Source of the DNA: Pseudobutyrivibrio sp. ACV-2
GTDB lineage: Bacteria; Bacillota; Clostridia; Lachnospirales; Lachnospiraceae
Assembly (NCBI RefSeq): GCF_900107545.1
Contig: NZ_FNQZ01000003.1
Location: forward strand, 185,277 to 249,276
Direction of reading: 5' to 3'
Length of the DNA: 64,000 nucleotides
Each line of letters opens with the position of its first letter. The first letter of the stretch is position 1. This document shows, in pieces, positions 55,793 through 64,000 of this stretch. A program made the position numbers and the translations under genes. Below the pieces are notes generated by a model that ran no database searches, was not told the DNA's origin, and saw only the letters and a program-made list of their open reading frames with translations.

Positions 55793-57040
55793 ATGTCCCA
55801 GTTTTCAATCGATGATATCCTTGAGTTTGTGGAAGAAAACGACGTGAAATTTATACGTCTGGCCTTTTGCGACCTCTACGGGACTCAGAAAAATATATCT
55901 ATAATGCCACAGGAGTTGAGACACGCCTTCGAGGAGGGCGTTAATTTCGACTCCTTTCTTATTTTAGGATATGAAGAATCTGACGGTCAGGATTTGTTCT
56001 TAAAGCCAGATCCAGATACACTTCATGTTCTTCCATGGCGACCTCAGTCAGGCCGTGTTATTCGTTTCTATTGTAATGTAGTTCTTTCTGATGGAACACC
56101 ATTCAAATACGATTATCGTAATTTCCTTAAGAACACACTTGAAAAATGTAATGAGCTTGGTTTTAGCACCCGCATGGGTCTCAAATCAGAGTTTTATCTT
56201 TTCAAAACAGATGAAAATGGTAATCGCACAAATGAGCCATTTGATGAGGGCGGCTATTTTGATGTTGCACCAAACGATAAGGGTGAAAACATTCGTCGTG
56301 AGATTTGCCTTACCTTAGAGGAGATGGGAATCAATCCACAGTCGTCCCACCATGAGCGTGGTCCTGGTCAAAACGAGATTGATTTCATGGCAGGAGATGT
56401 GCTTACCACAGCAGACAATCTTGTTACCTATAAAAATGTTGTTGAAAACATTGCTGCCAGAAATGGTGTATGGGCATCCTTTGATCCTAAGCCAATAGAA
56501 AATGCTCCAGGCAATGGTCTTCACATAAAGATGGCAAATTACCGTGGAGATGTTAATCTTCAAAACGAGGACAAGGAATTTTCAGAGAGCTTCATGGCAG
56601 GCATTTTAAATAGAATGAGAGATATCACCTTGTTCTTAAATTGTCGAAGAGATTCTTACAGTCGTTTTGGTATGTCAGAAGCTCCAAAATACATTACCTG
56701 GTCAGCTCAAAATAACTCCAGACTTTTAAGGGTGCCAGAGATAAATGGCAAAAGAAATAATTTTATTTTGCGTTCACCAGATTCCTGCATCAATCCATAC
56801 CTAGCTAGTGCGATGGTTATTCAGGCCGGCATCGCAGGTGTTAGTAATAAGGAAAAACTTCCACCAGCGCTAGAGGTTAATTCAAGATATCTTACAGAAG
56901 ATCGCTCTGCTTACTTAGAGATGCTTCCACTATCTATTGAGGAAGCAATTGAATGCGCAGAACAAAGCTCATTCATAAATGAATCAGATTTTGCAGACAT
57001 AGCAGCTCGCTATATTGAGACAATCAAGGCTAGAGTTTAG
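55793..57040 (+). CDS. Type-I glutamine synthetase-like protein with degenerate metal site
   Basis: 415 residues, about 30 shorter at the C-terminus than Bacillus GlnA. Aligns along its length with GSI-alpha: GGYFDVAPNDKGENIRRE, SHHERGPGQNEIDF, YITWSAQN, NPYLASAMV. n1 metal ligands Glu133, Glu188 and Glu195 are kept. But two n2 ligands are lost: the GPEPEF motif is GLKSEF (Lys131) and the EVR motif is ILR (Ile325), leaving only His244; NGSGMH has become PGNGLH. Ordinary phosphoryl-transfer chemistry is therefore doubtful. It may be a sensor or have a changed reaction. AGGAGG ribosome site; the ANTAR gene starts 18 bases after. Confidence 0.85.
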   Translation: MSQFSIDDILEFVEENDVKFIRLAFCDLYGTQKNISIMPQELRHAFEEGVNFDSFLILGYEESDGQDLFLKPDPDTLHVLPWRPQSGRVIRFYCNVVLSDGTPFKYDYRNFLKNTLEKCNELGFSTRMGLKSEFYLFKTDENGNRTNEPFDEGGYFDVAPNDKGENIRREICLTLEEMGINPQSSHHERGPGQNEIDFMAGDVLTTADNLVTYKNVVENIAARNGVWASFDPKPIENAPGNGLHIKMANYRGDVNLQNEDKEFSESFMAGILNRMRDITLFLNCRRDSYSRFGMSEAPKYITWSAQNNSRLLRVPEINGKRNNFILRSPDSCINPYLASAMVIQAGIAGVSNKEKLPPALEVNSRYLTEDRSAYLEMLPLSIEEAIECAEQSSFINESDFADIAARYIETIKARV

Positions 57041-57058
57041 TCTTAAAGGAGTAATAAT

Positions 57059-57631
57059 ATGGAAAGAGCGCTGATTGTCTGTGACAACGAGAAAGGTACC
57101 GCCTTCTACAAATCCTTCCTGAAGGAAAACGGAATTGTAGACTATGTGGTGGTAGACAATGGTCCTTCGGCCAAACGTTCACTCATGGAATATGATTATG
57201 ATTTATGTATCATAAATGGTCCACTGGGAGGTTCACTTGGAGAGGAGCTTGCAATTGATATTGCAGAAAAAAATGTTTGCCAGGTTATTCTCTTTGTAAA
57301 AGCAGAATACATGGATGAGGTCACAGAGCAGGTAGAGGATTACGGTGTAATCACTGTTTCAAAACCTATCAACAAGCAACTGTTCTGGCAGGCATTGAAA
57401 CTGGCCCGTGTTGCCCAAAGGCGTATAAACATGGCTCAAAAGGAAAGCAAGAAGCTGGAAAAAAAGCTCAAGGATATGAAAATCATTTCCAGAGCAAAGC
57501 TTCTTTTAATTATAAATAAAGGACTCACTGAAGAAGAGGCTCACAAATTTATTGAAAAAAAGGCGATGGATGATAGATTACCTAAAGTCCAGGTAGCCTT
57601 AGGAATTATTAAAGAATATGAAGGAGATTAA
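57059..57631 (+). CDS. ANTAR-domain antitermination regulator with pseudo-receiver
   Basis: 190 residues. Residues 1-115 have receiver fold character ([28 protein letters not shown] with the conserved Lys), but position 53, where Asp is phosphorylated, is Asn (CIINGPLGG). Then a coiled coil (about 122-150) and a C-terminal ANTAR RNA-binding helical bundle ([32 protein letters not shown]...VALGIIKEY). Known ANTAR proteins bind paired hexaloop hairpins in leader RNAs and prevent termination, often in nitrogen genes. Likely acts on leaders in this cluster (inference). Overlap-like spacing with pyrG: one base between. Confidence 0.88.
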   Translation: MERALIVCDNEKGTAFYKSFLKENGIVDYVVVDNGPSAKRSLMEYDYDLCIINGPLGGSLGEELAIDIAEKNVCQVILFVKAEYMDEVTEQVEDYGVITVSKPINKQLFWQALKLARVAQRRINMAQKESKKLEKKLKDMKIISRAKLLLIINKGLTEEEAHKFIEKKAMDDRLPKVQVALGIIKEYEGD

Positions 57632-57632
57632 A

Positions 57633-59225
57633 ATGACAAAGCATGTATTCGTTACCGGTGGTGTAGTATCTGGTTTAGGAAAAGGTATTACAGCAGCGTC
57701 TCTAGGACGTTTACTAAAAATGAGAGGTTACAAGGTTGCATCACAGAAGCTGGATCCATATATGAACGTAGATCCAGGTACAATGAGCCCATACCAGCAC
57801 GGTGAGGTTTTCGTTACTGATGATGGAGCAGAGACAGACCTTGATCTTGGTCATTACGAGCGTTTCATCGACGAAAGTCTCAACAAATATTCAAATCTTA
57901 CATCAGGTCGAGTTTATTGGAACGTACTTAACCGAGAGAGAAAGGGCGAGTACCTTGGACAGACAGTTCAGGTTATTCCTCACATCACAGAAGAAATCAA
58001 GAGATTCATCTACATGGGTGCAGAGACATCTGATTGTGATGTACTTATCACTGAAATCGGTGGTACAACAGGAGATATCGAGTCTCAGCCATTCCTTGAG
58101 GCTATTCGTCAGGTTTCACTTGAAAAGGGACGTGAGAATTGCCTTTTCATCCATGTTACATTAGTTCCATGGCTTTCAGGTTCAGAGGAGCACAAGTCAA
58201 AGCCTACACAGCATTCAGTTAAGGAGCTTCAGTCACTTGGAATCGCTCCAAACATCATTGTTTGCCGTGTAGATCATCCACTTGAGCAGTCTATCAAGGA
58301 CAAGATTTCTCTTTTCTGTAATGTTAAAAAGGATTGCGTTATTGAAAATGATACATTAGATTGCCTCTACGAAGCACCTCTTATGATGCACAAATACGGT
58401 CTTGATGATGTAGTTTGCCGTGAGCTTGGTCTTGAAAATCACACTCCAAAGATCGAAGAGTGGGAGAAGATGGTAGACACAATCAAGGGTCTCGACAAGA
58501 CTACAAGAATCGCAATCGTAGGAAAGTATGTTGCTCTTCACGATGCATATCTATCAGTTCGTGAGGCACTTTACCACGGTGGTTATGCTAACAACGCACA
58601 CGTTGAGGTAGAGTGGGTTGACTCAGAAGAAATCACAAAGGACAATGTTAAAGAAAAGCTTGGAATGTGCGATGGTATTTTAGTTCCAGGTGGATTTGGT
58701 GATAGAGGTGTAGAAGGCAAAATCGCTGCTTGCCAGTTTGCACGTGAAAATGATATCCCATATCTTGGAATCTGCCTTGGTATGCAGGTTGCAGCTATTG
58801 AGTTTGCAAGAAATGTATGTGGTCTTGAGGACGCAAACTCTAGAGAGTTCAACAGCACAGGCAAAAACTGTGTCATCGACCTTATGGAAGAGCAGATGGC
58901 TGTTCTCAGAAAGGGTGGCACAATGAGACTTGGTGCTTATCCATGTGCAGTTCGCAAGGACACAAAACTATTTGAGGCATACGGCTCAGAAAACATTTCA
59001 GAGCGTCATAGACATAGATTTGAGTTTAACAACTCATACAGAGAAATCATGACAGAAAAGGGTCTTACTATTTCAGGAACATCACCTAACGATGAAGTAG
59101 TTGAAGCTGTAGAAGTTTCATCTAACAAATTCCACGTAGGCGTTCAGTTCCACCCAGAATTCAAGAGCCGTCCAAATAAACCACACCCACTTTTCTCAGC
59201 ATTCATCAAAGCAAGTCTTAAATAA
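57633..59225 (+). CDS. pyrG: CTP synthase
   Basis: 530 residues from the ATG at 57633 (GAAGGAGAT ribosome site overlapping the ANTAR stop). N-terminal synthase domain: [49 protein letters not shown]-terminal glutaminase domain with GICLGMQ (catalytic Cys) and FHPEFKSRP (His, Glu). Uses glutamine as nitrogen donor for UTP to CTP, so it belongs with the glutamine economy of the cluster. Confidence 0.97.
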   Translation: MTKHVFVTGGVVSGLGKGITAASLGRLLKMRGYKVASQKLDPYMNVDPGTMSPYQHGEVFVTDDGAETDLDLGHYERFIDESLNKYSNLTSGRVYWNVLNRERKGEYLGQTVQVIPHITEEIKRFIYMGAETSDCDVLITEIGGTTGDIESQPFLEAIRQVSLEKGRENCLFIHVTLVPWLSGSEEHKSKPTQHSVKELQSLGIAPNIIVCRVDHPLEQSIKDKISLFCNVKKDCVIENDTLDCLYEAPLMMHKYGLDDVVCRELGLENHTPKIEEWEKMVDTIKGLDKTTRIAIVGKYVALHDAYLSVREALYHGGYANNAHVEVEWVDSEEITKDNVKEKLGMCDGILVPGGFGDRGVEGKIAACQFARENDIPYLGICLGMQVAAIEFARNVCGLEDANSREFNSTGKNCVIDLMEEQMAVLRKGGTMRLGAYPCAVRKDTKLFEAYGSENISERHRHRFEFNNSYREIMTEKGLTISGTSPNDEVVEAVEVSSNKFHVGVQFHPEFKSRPNKPHPLFSAFIKASLK

Positions 59226-59226
59226 A

Positions 59227-59333
59227 GAGGCTTCCCCTAGAGGGGAAGCAGTCAGCGCTAAGCTGACTGATGAGGTGACCAGCCTTCCCCCTCTGGGGGA
59301 AGGTGCCCCGAAGGGGCGGATGAGGGCGTACCT
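59227..59333. repeat. REP-like repeats, two units
   Basis: GCTTCCCC/GGGGAAGC with GTCAGCGCTAAGCTGAC, then CCTTCCCCC/GGGGGAAGG with GCCCCGAAGGGGC and GGATGAGGGC. Between pyrG and the permease; no T-run. Confidence 0.8.
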
Positions 59334-59439
59334 AAAAAATTTATACAACGTATAATTTTTTTGAAACCTATAATTTATAAATATATAAATAGGCAACCCA
59401 AAACACAAAAAAACTAATCTCAAAAAAAGGAGAAATCAA

Positions 59440-60867
59440 ATGTTAGAAAAACAATTCAAACTCAGCCAGAATAACACTTCTGTCAAAACAGAAATCATGG
59501 CCGGTCTCACAACATTCATGACAATGGCCTACATCATTGCCTTGAATCCAAACATCATCACAAATTACGGCGCAGGCGGTGCTGCACTTTGGAATGGTGT
59601 ATTCCTTGCAACATGTATTTCATCAGCAGTTGCAATGCTTGTTATGGCATTCCTTGCCAACAAGCCTTTCTGTCTTGCTCCAGGTATGGGTCTTAACTCA
59701 TTCATGGCAATCGTTATTGGTAACCTTGTAGCCAGCACATCAATGGATTATGTTCAGTCATTCCAGGCAATGCTTTGCATCATCCTCGTTGAAGGTATTG
59801 TTTTCTTTATTCTTTCTCTTTTAAATGTCAGAGAAAAGATTGTAGATGCTATTCCTCTCGGCATCAGACTTGGTATCTCACCAGCTATCGGTCTTATGCT
59901 TCTCAACATTGGTTTTGGTTCAAATGTTTACATTGCTGATTCAAACTTCAATCAGTTCTTTGTAATGAAGGATTTCTTTGGAGCACTTACAGCAGGTTAT
60001 GCTAAGCAGACAATGGGTGATGCTTATCCAATCATGGTTCTTTCTGCAATCACAATGTTTGTAGGTCTTTTCATCATAGTTGTACTTGCTTCAAAGGGCG
60101 TTAAGGGTGCAGTTATCCTTGGTATGCTTGCTGCTTCAGTTATTTACTGGATTTGTGATTTTGCTATCCTTGGCAACAATCCATTTGCTTCACTTGAGAC
60201 AGCTTCATTTGTTCCAGCATTTGGAGATATGGCTTCTACAACACTTTTCAAGTTCAACTTTGCTGGCCTTGCTCAGATGGGTTGGTTCACAGCAATTACA
60301 CTTGTTATTACATTCTGTGTAATCGATATGTTTGATACAATTGGTACTCTTGTTGGTACAGCTTCACGTGCAGGTATGGTTGACAGAGAGGGCAATATGC
60401 CAAACATGAAAGAGGCACTCCTTTCAGATTCAGTTGGTACAATCGTTGGTTCATGCACAGGTACATCTACAGTTACAACCTTCATCGAGTCGGCATCAGG
60501 TGTTGAGGCAGGTGGACGTACAGGTCTTACAGCACTTACATGTGGTATTGCATTCCTTCTTTGCATCTTCCTTGCACCAATCGCTGCAATCATTCCAGCA
60601 GCTGCTACATCATCAGCACTTATCTACGTAGGTGTCCTTATGATGACAGGTCTTAAGAAGGTAAACTTTGATGATCTTTCAGTTTGTGTTCCTGTAACAA
60701 TCATGCTCATCGCTATGCCTATCTCTGGTTCAATCGGACACGGTATCGGTCTTGCTATGATTTCATACACAGTTATCAAGCTTTTCACAGGAAAGGCAAA
60801 GGAAGTTTCAGTACTTACATACTGCATCTCAATTCTATTCCTTATTAAGTTCTTCTTAGCAGTATAA
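59440..60867 (+). CDS. NCS2/AzgA-type purine permease
   Basis: 475 residues, about 12-14 hydrophobic spans. Family features: TEIMAGLTTFMTMAYIIALNPNI, CLAPGMGLNSFMA, VCFVDMFDTIGT-like VIDMFDTIGTLVGTA, and GTSTVTTFIESASGVEAGGRTGL. It is predicted to take up adenine/guanine/hypoxanthine by proton symport. Purines are nitrogen sources, which fits the neighbourhood. AAAGGAG ribosome site. Confidence 0.9.
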   Translation: MLEKQFKLSQNNTSVKTEIMAGLTTFMTMAYIIALNPNIITNYGAGGAALWNGVFLATCISSAVAMLVMAFLANKPFCLAPGMGLNSFMAIVIGNLVASTSMDYVQSFQAMLCIILVEGIVFFILSLLNVREKIVDAIPLGIRLGISPAIGLMLLNIGFGSNVYIADSNFNQFFVMKDFFGALTAGYAKQTMGDAYPIMVLSAITMFVGLFIIVVLASKGVKGAVILGMLAASVIYWICDFAILGNNPFASLETASFVPAFGDMASTTLFKFNFAGLAQMGWFTAITLVITFCVIDMFDTIGTLVGTASRAGMVDREGNMPNMKEALLSDSVGTIVGSCTGTSTVTTFIESASGVEAGGRTGLTALTCGIAFLLCIFLAPIAAIIPAAATSSALIYVGVLMMTGLKKVNFDDLSVCVPVTIMLIAMPISGSIGHGIGLAMISYTVIKLFTGKAKEVSVLTYCISILFLIKFFLAV

Positions 60868-60875
60868 AACAAAAA

Positions 60876-61054
60876 AGGCTTCCCCCTGTGGGGAAGAGAT
60901 AATGCTTTAGCGTTATCTGCCACCCCGGCGAGGGGAAGAGATAATGCTTTAGCGTTATCTGCCACCCCGGCGAGGGGAAGAGATAATGCTTTAGCGTTAT
61001 CTGCCACCCCGGCGAGGGGGGAAGCTGTCACCGCAGGTGACTGATGAGGGCTTA
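60876..61054. repeat. REP-like element expanded as three 42-bp tandem copies
   Basis: A palindromic repeat (GGCTTCCCCC ... GGGGGGAAGCTGTCACC..GGTGACTGATGAGGG) whose middle has been amplified: three near-identical 42-bp units start at 60890, 60932 and 60974. Each contains AGATAATGC/GCGTTATCT and CACCCCGGCGAGGGG parts. Confidence 0.85.
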
Positions 61055-61106
61055 TCCCTCAAGTAGTCATATAGTTGATTGTTTAACATAATATACTAAA
61101 TTATAA

Positions 61107-61135
61107 AAAGCGTATTGCAATTTGCAATACGCTTT
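61107..61135. terminator. Bidirectional terminator containing GTATTGCAA
   Basis: AAAGCGTATTGCAA and its complement flank one or two bases; it ends the minus-strand RHH gene. The same word occurs in the divergent promoter region. Confidence 0.65.
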
Positions 61136-61310
61136 ATTTGTTGTCATCCTCCATATTTAGTAATGCAAATTCACATGCCTGAATCACGAATCCAGAGAAG
61201 CTAACATCTTTTCCCACAATAGCAGCCTCGATTCTATCTATAAGAGACAATGGAAATCTAATGGATTTTGTTTCAGTTTCTTTTTTATCTGATCGTAGTT
61301 GAAATGCCAT
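61134..61310 (-). CDS. Ribbon-helix-helix-type small regulator
   Basis: 58 residues, below common ORF length limits. The minus strand reads MAFQLRSDKKETETKSIRF-PLSLIDRIEAAIVGKD-VSFSGFVIQACEFALLNMEDDNK then stop. The KSIRFPLSLIDRIE beta-strand/helix and the SFSGFVIQACEFAL helix resemble small RHH/YlcI-type DNA-binding proteins. A clean AAAGGAG ribosome site lies seven bases before ATG. It faces away from the surface-protein gene, so it may repress it or itself. Confidence 0.75.
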   Translation of the reverse strand: MAFQLRSDKKETETKSIRFPLSLIDRIEAAIVGKDVSFSGFVIQACEFALLNMEDDNK

Positions 61311-61385
61311 ATTGTCGCTCCTTTCTACCCTTAAACCATATATTGTGTGAAAAAATTATGAAGTATCACGAAATGTGTGAATACG

Positions 61386-61404
61386 GTATTGCAAATCGTA
61401 ATAC
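61386..61404. promoter_or_regulatory. Candidate operator for the small RHH protein
   Basis: GTATTGCAAATCGTAATAC is an imperfect palindrome in the divergent region; GTATTGCAA recurs in the terminator hairpin. A TTTACAATACAAATC half-site-like word follows at about 61410. Confidence 0.4.
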
Positions 61405-61470
61405 AGGGATTTACAATACAAATCAGATACGGGTTTAAGACTCAAATAAAGCAAGAAAGGGGATTTTTGC

Positions 61471-64000
61471 ATGAACAGAACAAAATATTTGGCTAGATTA
61501 GGTTTATGTGCAGCTGTTTCAGCTTCTATGGCATTTAATGCTGCCCCAGTAGCAAACGCCGCAGAATTATCTCAAGCCAAGAATCCGGCTCAGATTCATT
61601 ATGGAGTTGTATCAGAATCCGACCAATCATTATTGAAGGGTTTATTTGATTATGAATATTATAAGAAAATGAATCCAGATGTTGTTGCAGCAATAGGGGA
61701 TGATGCTGCAAAACTTTTCGAGCATTTTGTAAAATGCGGTATTTTTGAGGGAAGATCATTAAGTGTAAACTTTAACGTAAATGCTTATGCCAGTGCATAT
61801 TCTGATTTAAGTAAGGTTTTCGGTACAGATATTCTGTCATACTACCGCCACTATGCATTGATAGGTTCAAAAGAAGATAGACCTATCACCACATTAAAGG
61901 CAGCAGCTGACGCAGGTATTACCGTAACATCTCTAGTAGATAACACAGTTAAAATCACTCCTGAAGTATATCATATGGCTGAGAAGACCGGTGAGACAGA
62001 TTTGGCAAAAGTTGAGAAGTCCATCGTAAAACCTTCATCAACCAGCACATCCAGCTCAGGAAGCTCATCTAGCTCAAGCGGTTCATCAAGTAGTAGCGGA
62101 AGCGGCAAATCTTCCCAATCTACATCATCTGCCACAGAAGGTAAAACAGACGCAACCCCTTCAGGCGGCCAGAGTCAGGAGACAAAACCATCCGAAGAAA
62201 CAAAACCTTCAGAGGAGACAAAACCATCTGAAGAAACAAAACCTTCAGAGGAGACAAAACCATCAGGAGAGACAAAGCCATCCGGAGGAGGAACAAAGCC
62301 AAATCCGACTGTAACTGTTGCAGTAACAGGTTGTGAGATAGATATAAAATCACCTAAGGTTGGGGATACGATTAGTGCAACAGCGACCTTCAGTAATTCT
62401 TCAAGTGTACCGAGTGGCACAACCTATGCTTGGTATAAATCCACTGATGGAGAGAATTGGGGAACAGCTATCGCTGGTAAGACTTCCAAGGACTTCGGAG
62501 AGGTTACCGAGGATTATCTTAATAACTACATCAAGGTCGTTGTTACCTACAACGGAGTTAGCAAGGAAGCTAAGACGACCGCTAAAGTAGTTCAGAACTA
62601 TACCATCTCTAAGGCATCAGGCATCGAAAACGGCGATATCGCATTCTCATCAGCATACGCTGCGGAAGGTTCGACCATCACCGTGACGGCTACGCCGGCT
62701 GAAGGATTTGGATTAGCTACGGTAACTGTAAATAGCGGAGCGGTGGAAGCTACTCTCGTAGGCAATGCAGCGACGTTCACAATGCCTGCGGAAAATGTAA
62801 CGGTAAGCGCTACGTTTGCAGCGGAAGGAACGCTTGAGAACACAGTGACGATTAAGAAAGACTCGTCAGATATCAAGACGGCATTCAGTGAGTCGACAGA
62901 AGGTTCACCATATACAGGATTTGATCTTGCGACTATTAAGACAGATTTTGAAGTTGCTGCTGCAGCAGGAAATGTGAACATTAAGTATGAGCTGAAAGGA
63001 GCAAGTGATTATTCTGTAGTGAGTGCTCCGAATGCGGCTGGAACGTATAAGGTTACAATTACAGTGGCGGGCGCGAGTGAAGCTTATCAGGCAGTTGAGC
63101 CTATCGTGGGTTATATAAGCCTTGCAAAGGCAGGCGCCACAGCAACCGTGACCCGCACGGGAAAAGTCGATGCGGGCACCTATACGCAGGCTGATTTCTT
63201 TGCGCTGTTCACGACGACCACAAACAGTGACGGAGAGCAAACATGGAGCCTTAAGAAGGGTTCTGATGAGTACGCAGCTGTAGGAGAAAATGTTGAGCTA
63301 GAAGCCGGTGCGGAATACACCGTGAAGCTTGAAATCGCGGAAAGTAATGATTATGAGGCTCTTGCAACACCTGTTGAGACAGCGTTCACGGTTAAGACTA
63401 ACGATAGCACGCTTGGCCTCGATGGTCCGACAGAGAACCCGAAGGCTGGAACCAAGACTGTCGCTCAGTTCAAGGAACTGTTCACGCTGACCCAGTCAGG
63501 AAGCAGAGACGAGACATGGTACTATAAGAAGGCTGCTGATCAGAACTTCACGGAGCTTACCACTGATGTGGTTCTGGAAGTTGGAACCTACAATGTGAAG
63601 GTTGAGGTCGCCGGAGACGATGATACAAACGCCGGAGAGGTTACAGCAAACTTGACGGTGGATGCGGACACAACAGCTACCAAACTTGCCCTCACGACAG
63701 CACCTGTGCTTGAGACCACGGCAGGCGGCGGTACTCTTTCGACTCAGCCGATCATCACGATTCAGGATGCTGACAGCAACACCGTATCGACAGCGACAGA
63801 CACCGTGACGGTGGCTCTGAGTGGAACGGGCGCAGGTAACTGCACGCTCACCGGTACGACAGAAGTTGCGGCGGTGAATGGCGTTGCGACATTCACGAAC
63901 CTTTCAGTTACAACTGCACAGGAGAGCGACCAGACAGTCACCCTGACATTCACGTCTGGAACTCTTACACAGGCAGTCAGCAGCGAGATCACGGTTAAAG
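61471..64000 (+). CDS. Large secreted surface protein, 3' end outside window
   Basis: Open from ATG 61471 (AAGAAAGGGG ribosome site) to the window end, at least 843 codons. Signal peptide with cleavage near residue 30 (APVANA-AE). Residues ~45-130 match a common Firmicute surface repeat (FDYEYYKKMNPDVVAAIGDD...HFVKCGIFEGRS; YASAYSDLSKVFG). Then a Ser-rich stretch (~190-215), about six ETKPSE repeats (~235-270), and Ig-like/MBG-type beta domains to the end (for example ATPAEGFGLATVTVN, TFTMPAENVTVSATF, AAGTYKVTITVAG). Probably adhesion or cell-surface scaffold. From about 62640 the codons become markedly richer in GCG, ACG, ACC and GGC. Confidence 0.85.
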   Translation, partial: MNRTKYLARLGLCAAVSASMAFNAAPVANAAELSQAKNPAQIHYGVVSESDQSLLKGLFDYEYYKKMNPDVVAAIGDDAAKLFEHFVKCGIFEGRSLSVNFNVNAYASAYSDLSKVFGTDILSYYRHYALIGSKEDRPITTLKAAADAGITVTSLVDNTVKITPEVYHMAEKTGETDLAKVEKSIVKPSSTSTSSSGSSSSSSGSSSSSGSGKSSQSTSSATEGKTDATPSGGQSQETKPSEETKPSEETKPSEETKPSEETKPSGETKPSGGGTKPNPTVTVAVTGCEIDIKSPKVGDTISATATFSNSSSVPSGTTYAWYKSTDGENWGTAIAGKTSKDFGEVTEDYLNNYIKVVVTYNGVSKEAKTTAKVVQNYTISKASGIENGDIAFSSAYAAEGSTITVTATPAEGFGLATVTVNSGAVEATLVGNAATFTMPAENVTVSATFAAEGTLENTVTIKKDSSDIKTAFSESTEGSPYTGFDLATIKTDFEVAAAAGNVNIKYELKGASDYSVVSAPNAAGTYKVTITVAGASEAYQAVEPIVGYISLAKAGATATVTRTGKVDAGTYTQADFFALFTTTTNSDGEQTWSLKKGSDEYAAVGENVELEAGAEYTVKLEIAESNDYEALATPVETAFTVKTNDSTLGLDGPTENPKAGTKTVAQFKELFTLTQSGSRDETWYYKKAADQNFTELTTDVVLEVGTYNVKVEVAGDDDTNAGEVTANLTVDADTTATKLALTTAPVLETTAGGGTLSTQPIITIQDADSNTVSTATDTVTVALSGTGAGNCTLTGTTEVAAVNGVATFTNLSVTTAQESDQTVTLTFTSGTLTQAVSSEITVK

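Noticed and set aside
55793..57040. Calling this gene a normal glnA
   Set aside because: Loss of two n2 metal ligands and of the C-terminal segment makes ordinary GS activity doubtful; no gene symbol assigned.
43663..57040. Textbook ANTAR paired-hexaloop targets in each leader
   Set aside because: I looked for two adjacent stems with hexaloops having A at 1 and G at 4 upstream of each terminator and could not see convincing ones by eye; only the terminators themselves are reported.
61535..63992. Several minus-strand frames over the last 2.5 kb
   Set aside because: The plus strand is open from 61471 to the end with signal peptide and domains; the minus frames are shadows.

Overview
The window looks like chromosome from a motile, AT-rich, anaerobic Firmicute of the Lachnospiraceae, most likely the Butyrivibrio/Pseudobutyrivibrio group. 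The evidence is a dnaG-rpoD pair, type A RNase P RNA, AddAB instead of RecBCD, a pyrophosphate-type phosphofructokinase, a DUF6465-type Ala/Lys protein, a CIRCE operator, a sigma-28-type promoter on a flagellin, and CUT1-type sugar import with no local ATPase. The genus is an inference from gene content, not from a search.

Layout. 1-3.8 kb: cell-surface modification (end of a type-B carboxylesterase, MBOAT O-acyltransferase, SGNH hydrolase). 4-9.7 kb: an accessory stretch between two tRNA-Leu genes. It carries a flagellin with an inserted zinc-protease domain (flagellinolysin type), an orphan sigma-region-4-like protein, a HIT protein, a P-loop kinase, two 102-bp direct repeats that each end in a copy of the tRNA-Leu 3' end, a cluster of hairpins, and a promoter-to-terminator RNA unit with five degenerate ~60-nt repeats. 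9.7-17.7 kb: housekeeping (dgt, dnaG, rpoD, trmK, a TGS-domain nucleoside kinase, rnpB, a CarD-family regulator). 17.7-30.5 kb: PAP2 phosphatase, PPi-PFK, amidohydrolase, addB-addA, a parvulin-like lipoprotein, DUF6465 protein. 30.8-39 kb: a sugar ABC importer with its LacI regulator and a clear operator/promoter, CIRCE-controlled htpG, and an atypical GH13 protein. 39-43.3 kb (minus strand): a giant activase/dehydratase-like protein.

43.4-61 kb is a nitrogen-assimilation block: gltB, gltD, asnB, glnN (type III glutamine synthetase), an ammonium transporter fused to a PII domain, a type-I glutamine-synthetase-like protein that has lost n2 metal ligands, an ANTAR RNA-binding regulator whose receiver has Asn at the phosphorylation position, pyrG, and a purine permease. 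Several of these genes are preceded by a terminator hairpin beginning with a shared ACAAAGG- or ACAAAAA-like word. I propose that the block is controlled by antitermination through the ANTAR protein, with the GS-like protein and/or the PII domain as nitrogen sensors. REP-like palindromic repeats separate these genes.

61-64 kb: a small ribbon-helix-helix regulator, missed by length cut-offs, divergent from a large secreted surface protein that runs off the window and appears to be a mosaic of two base compositions.
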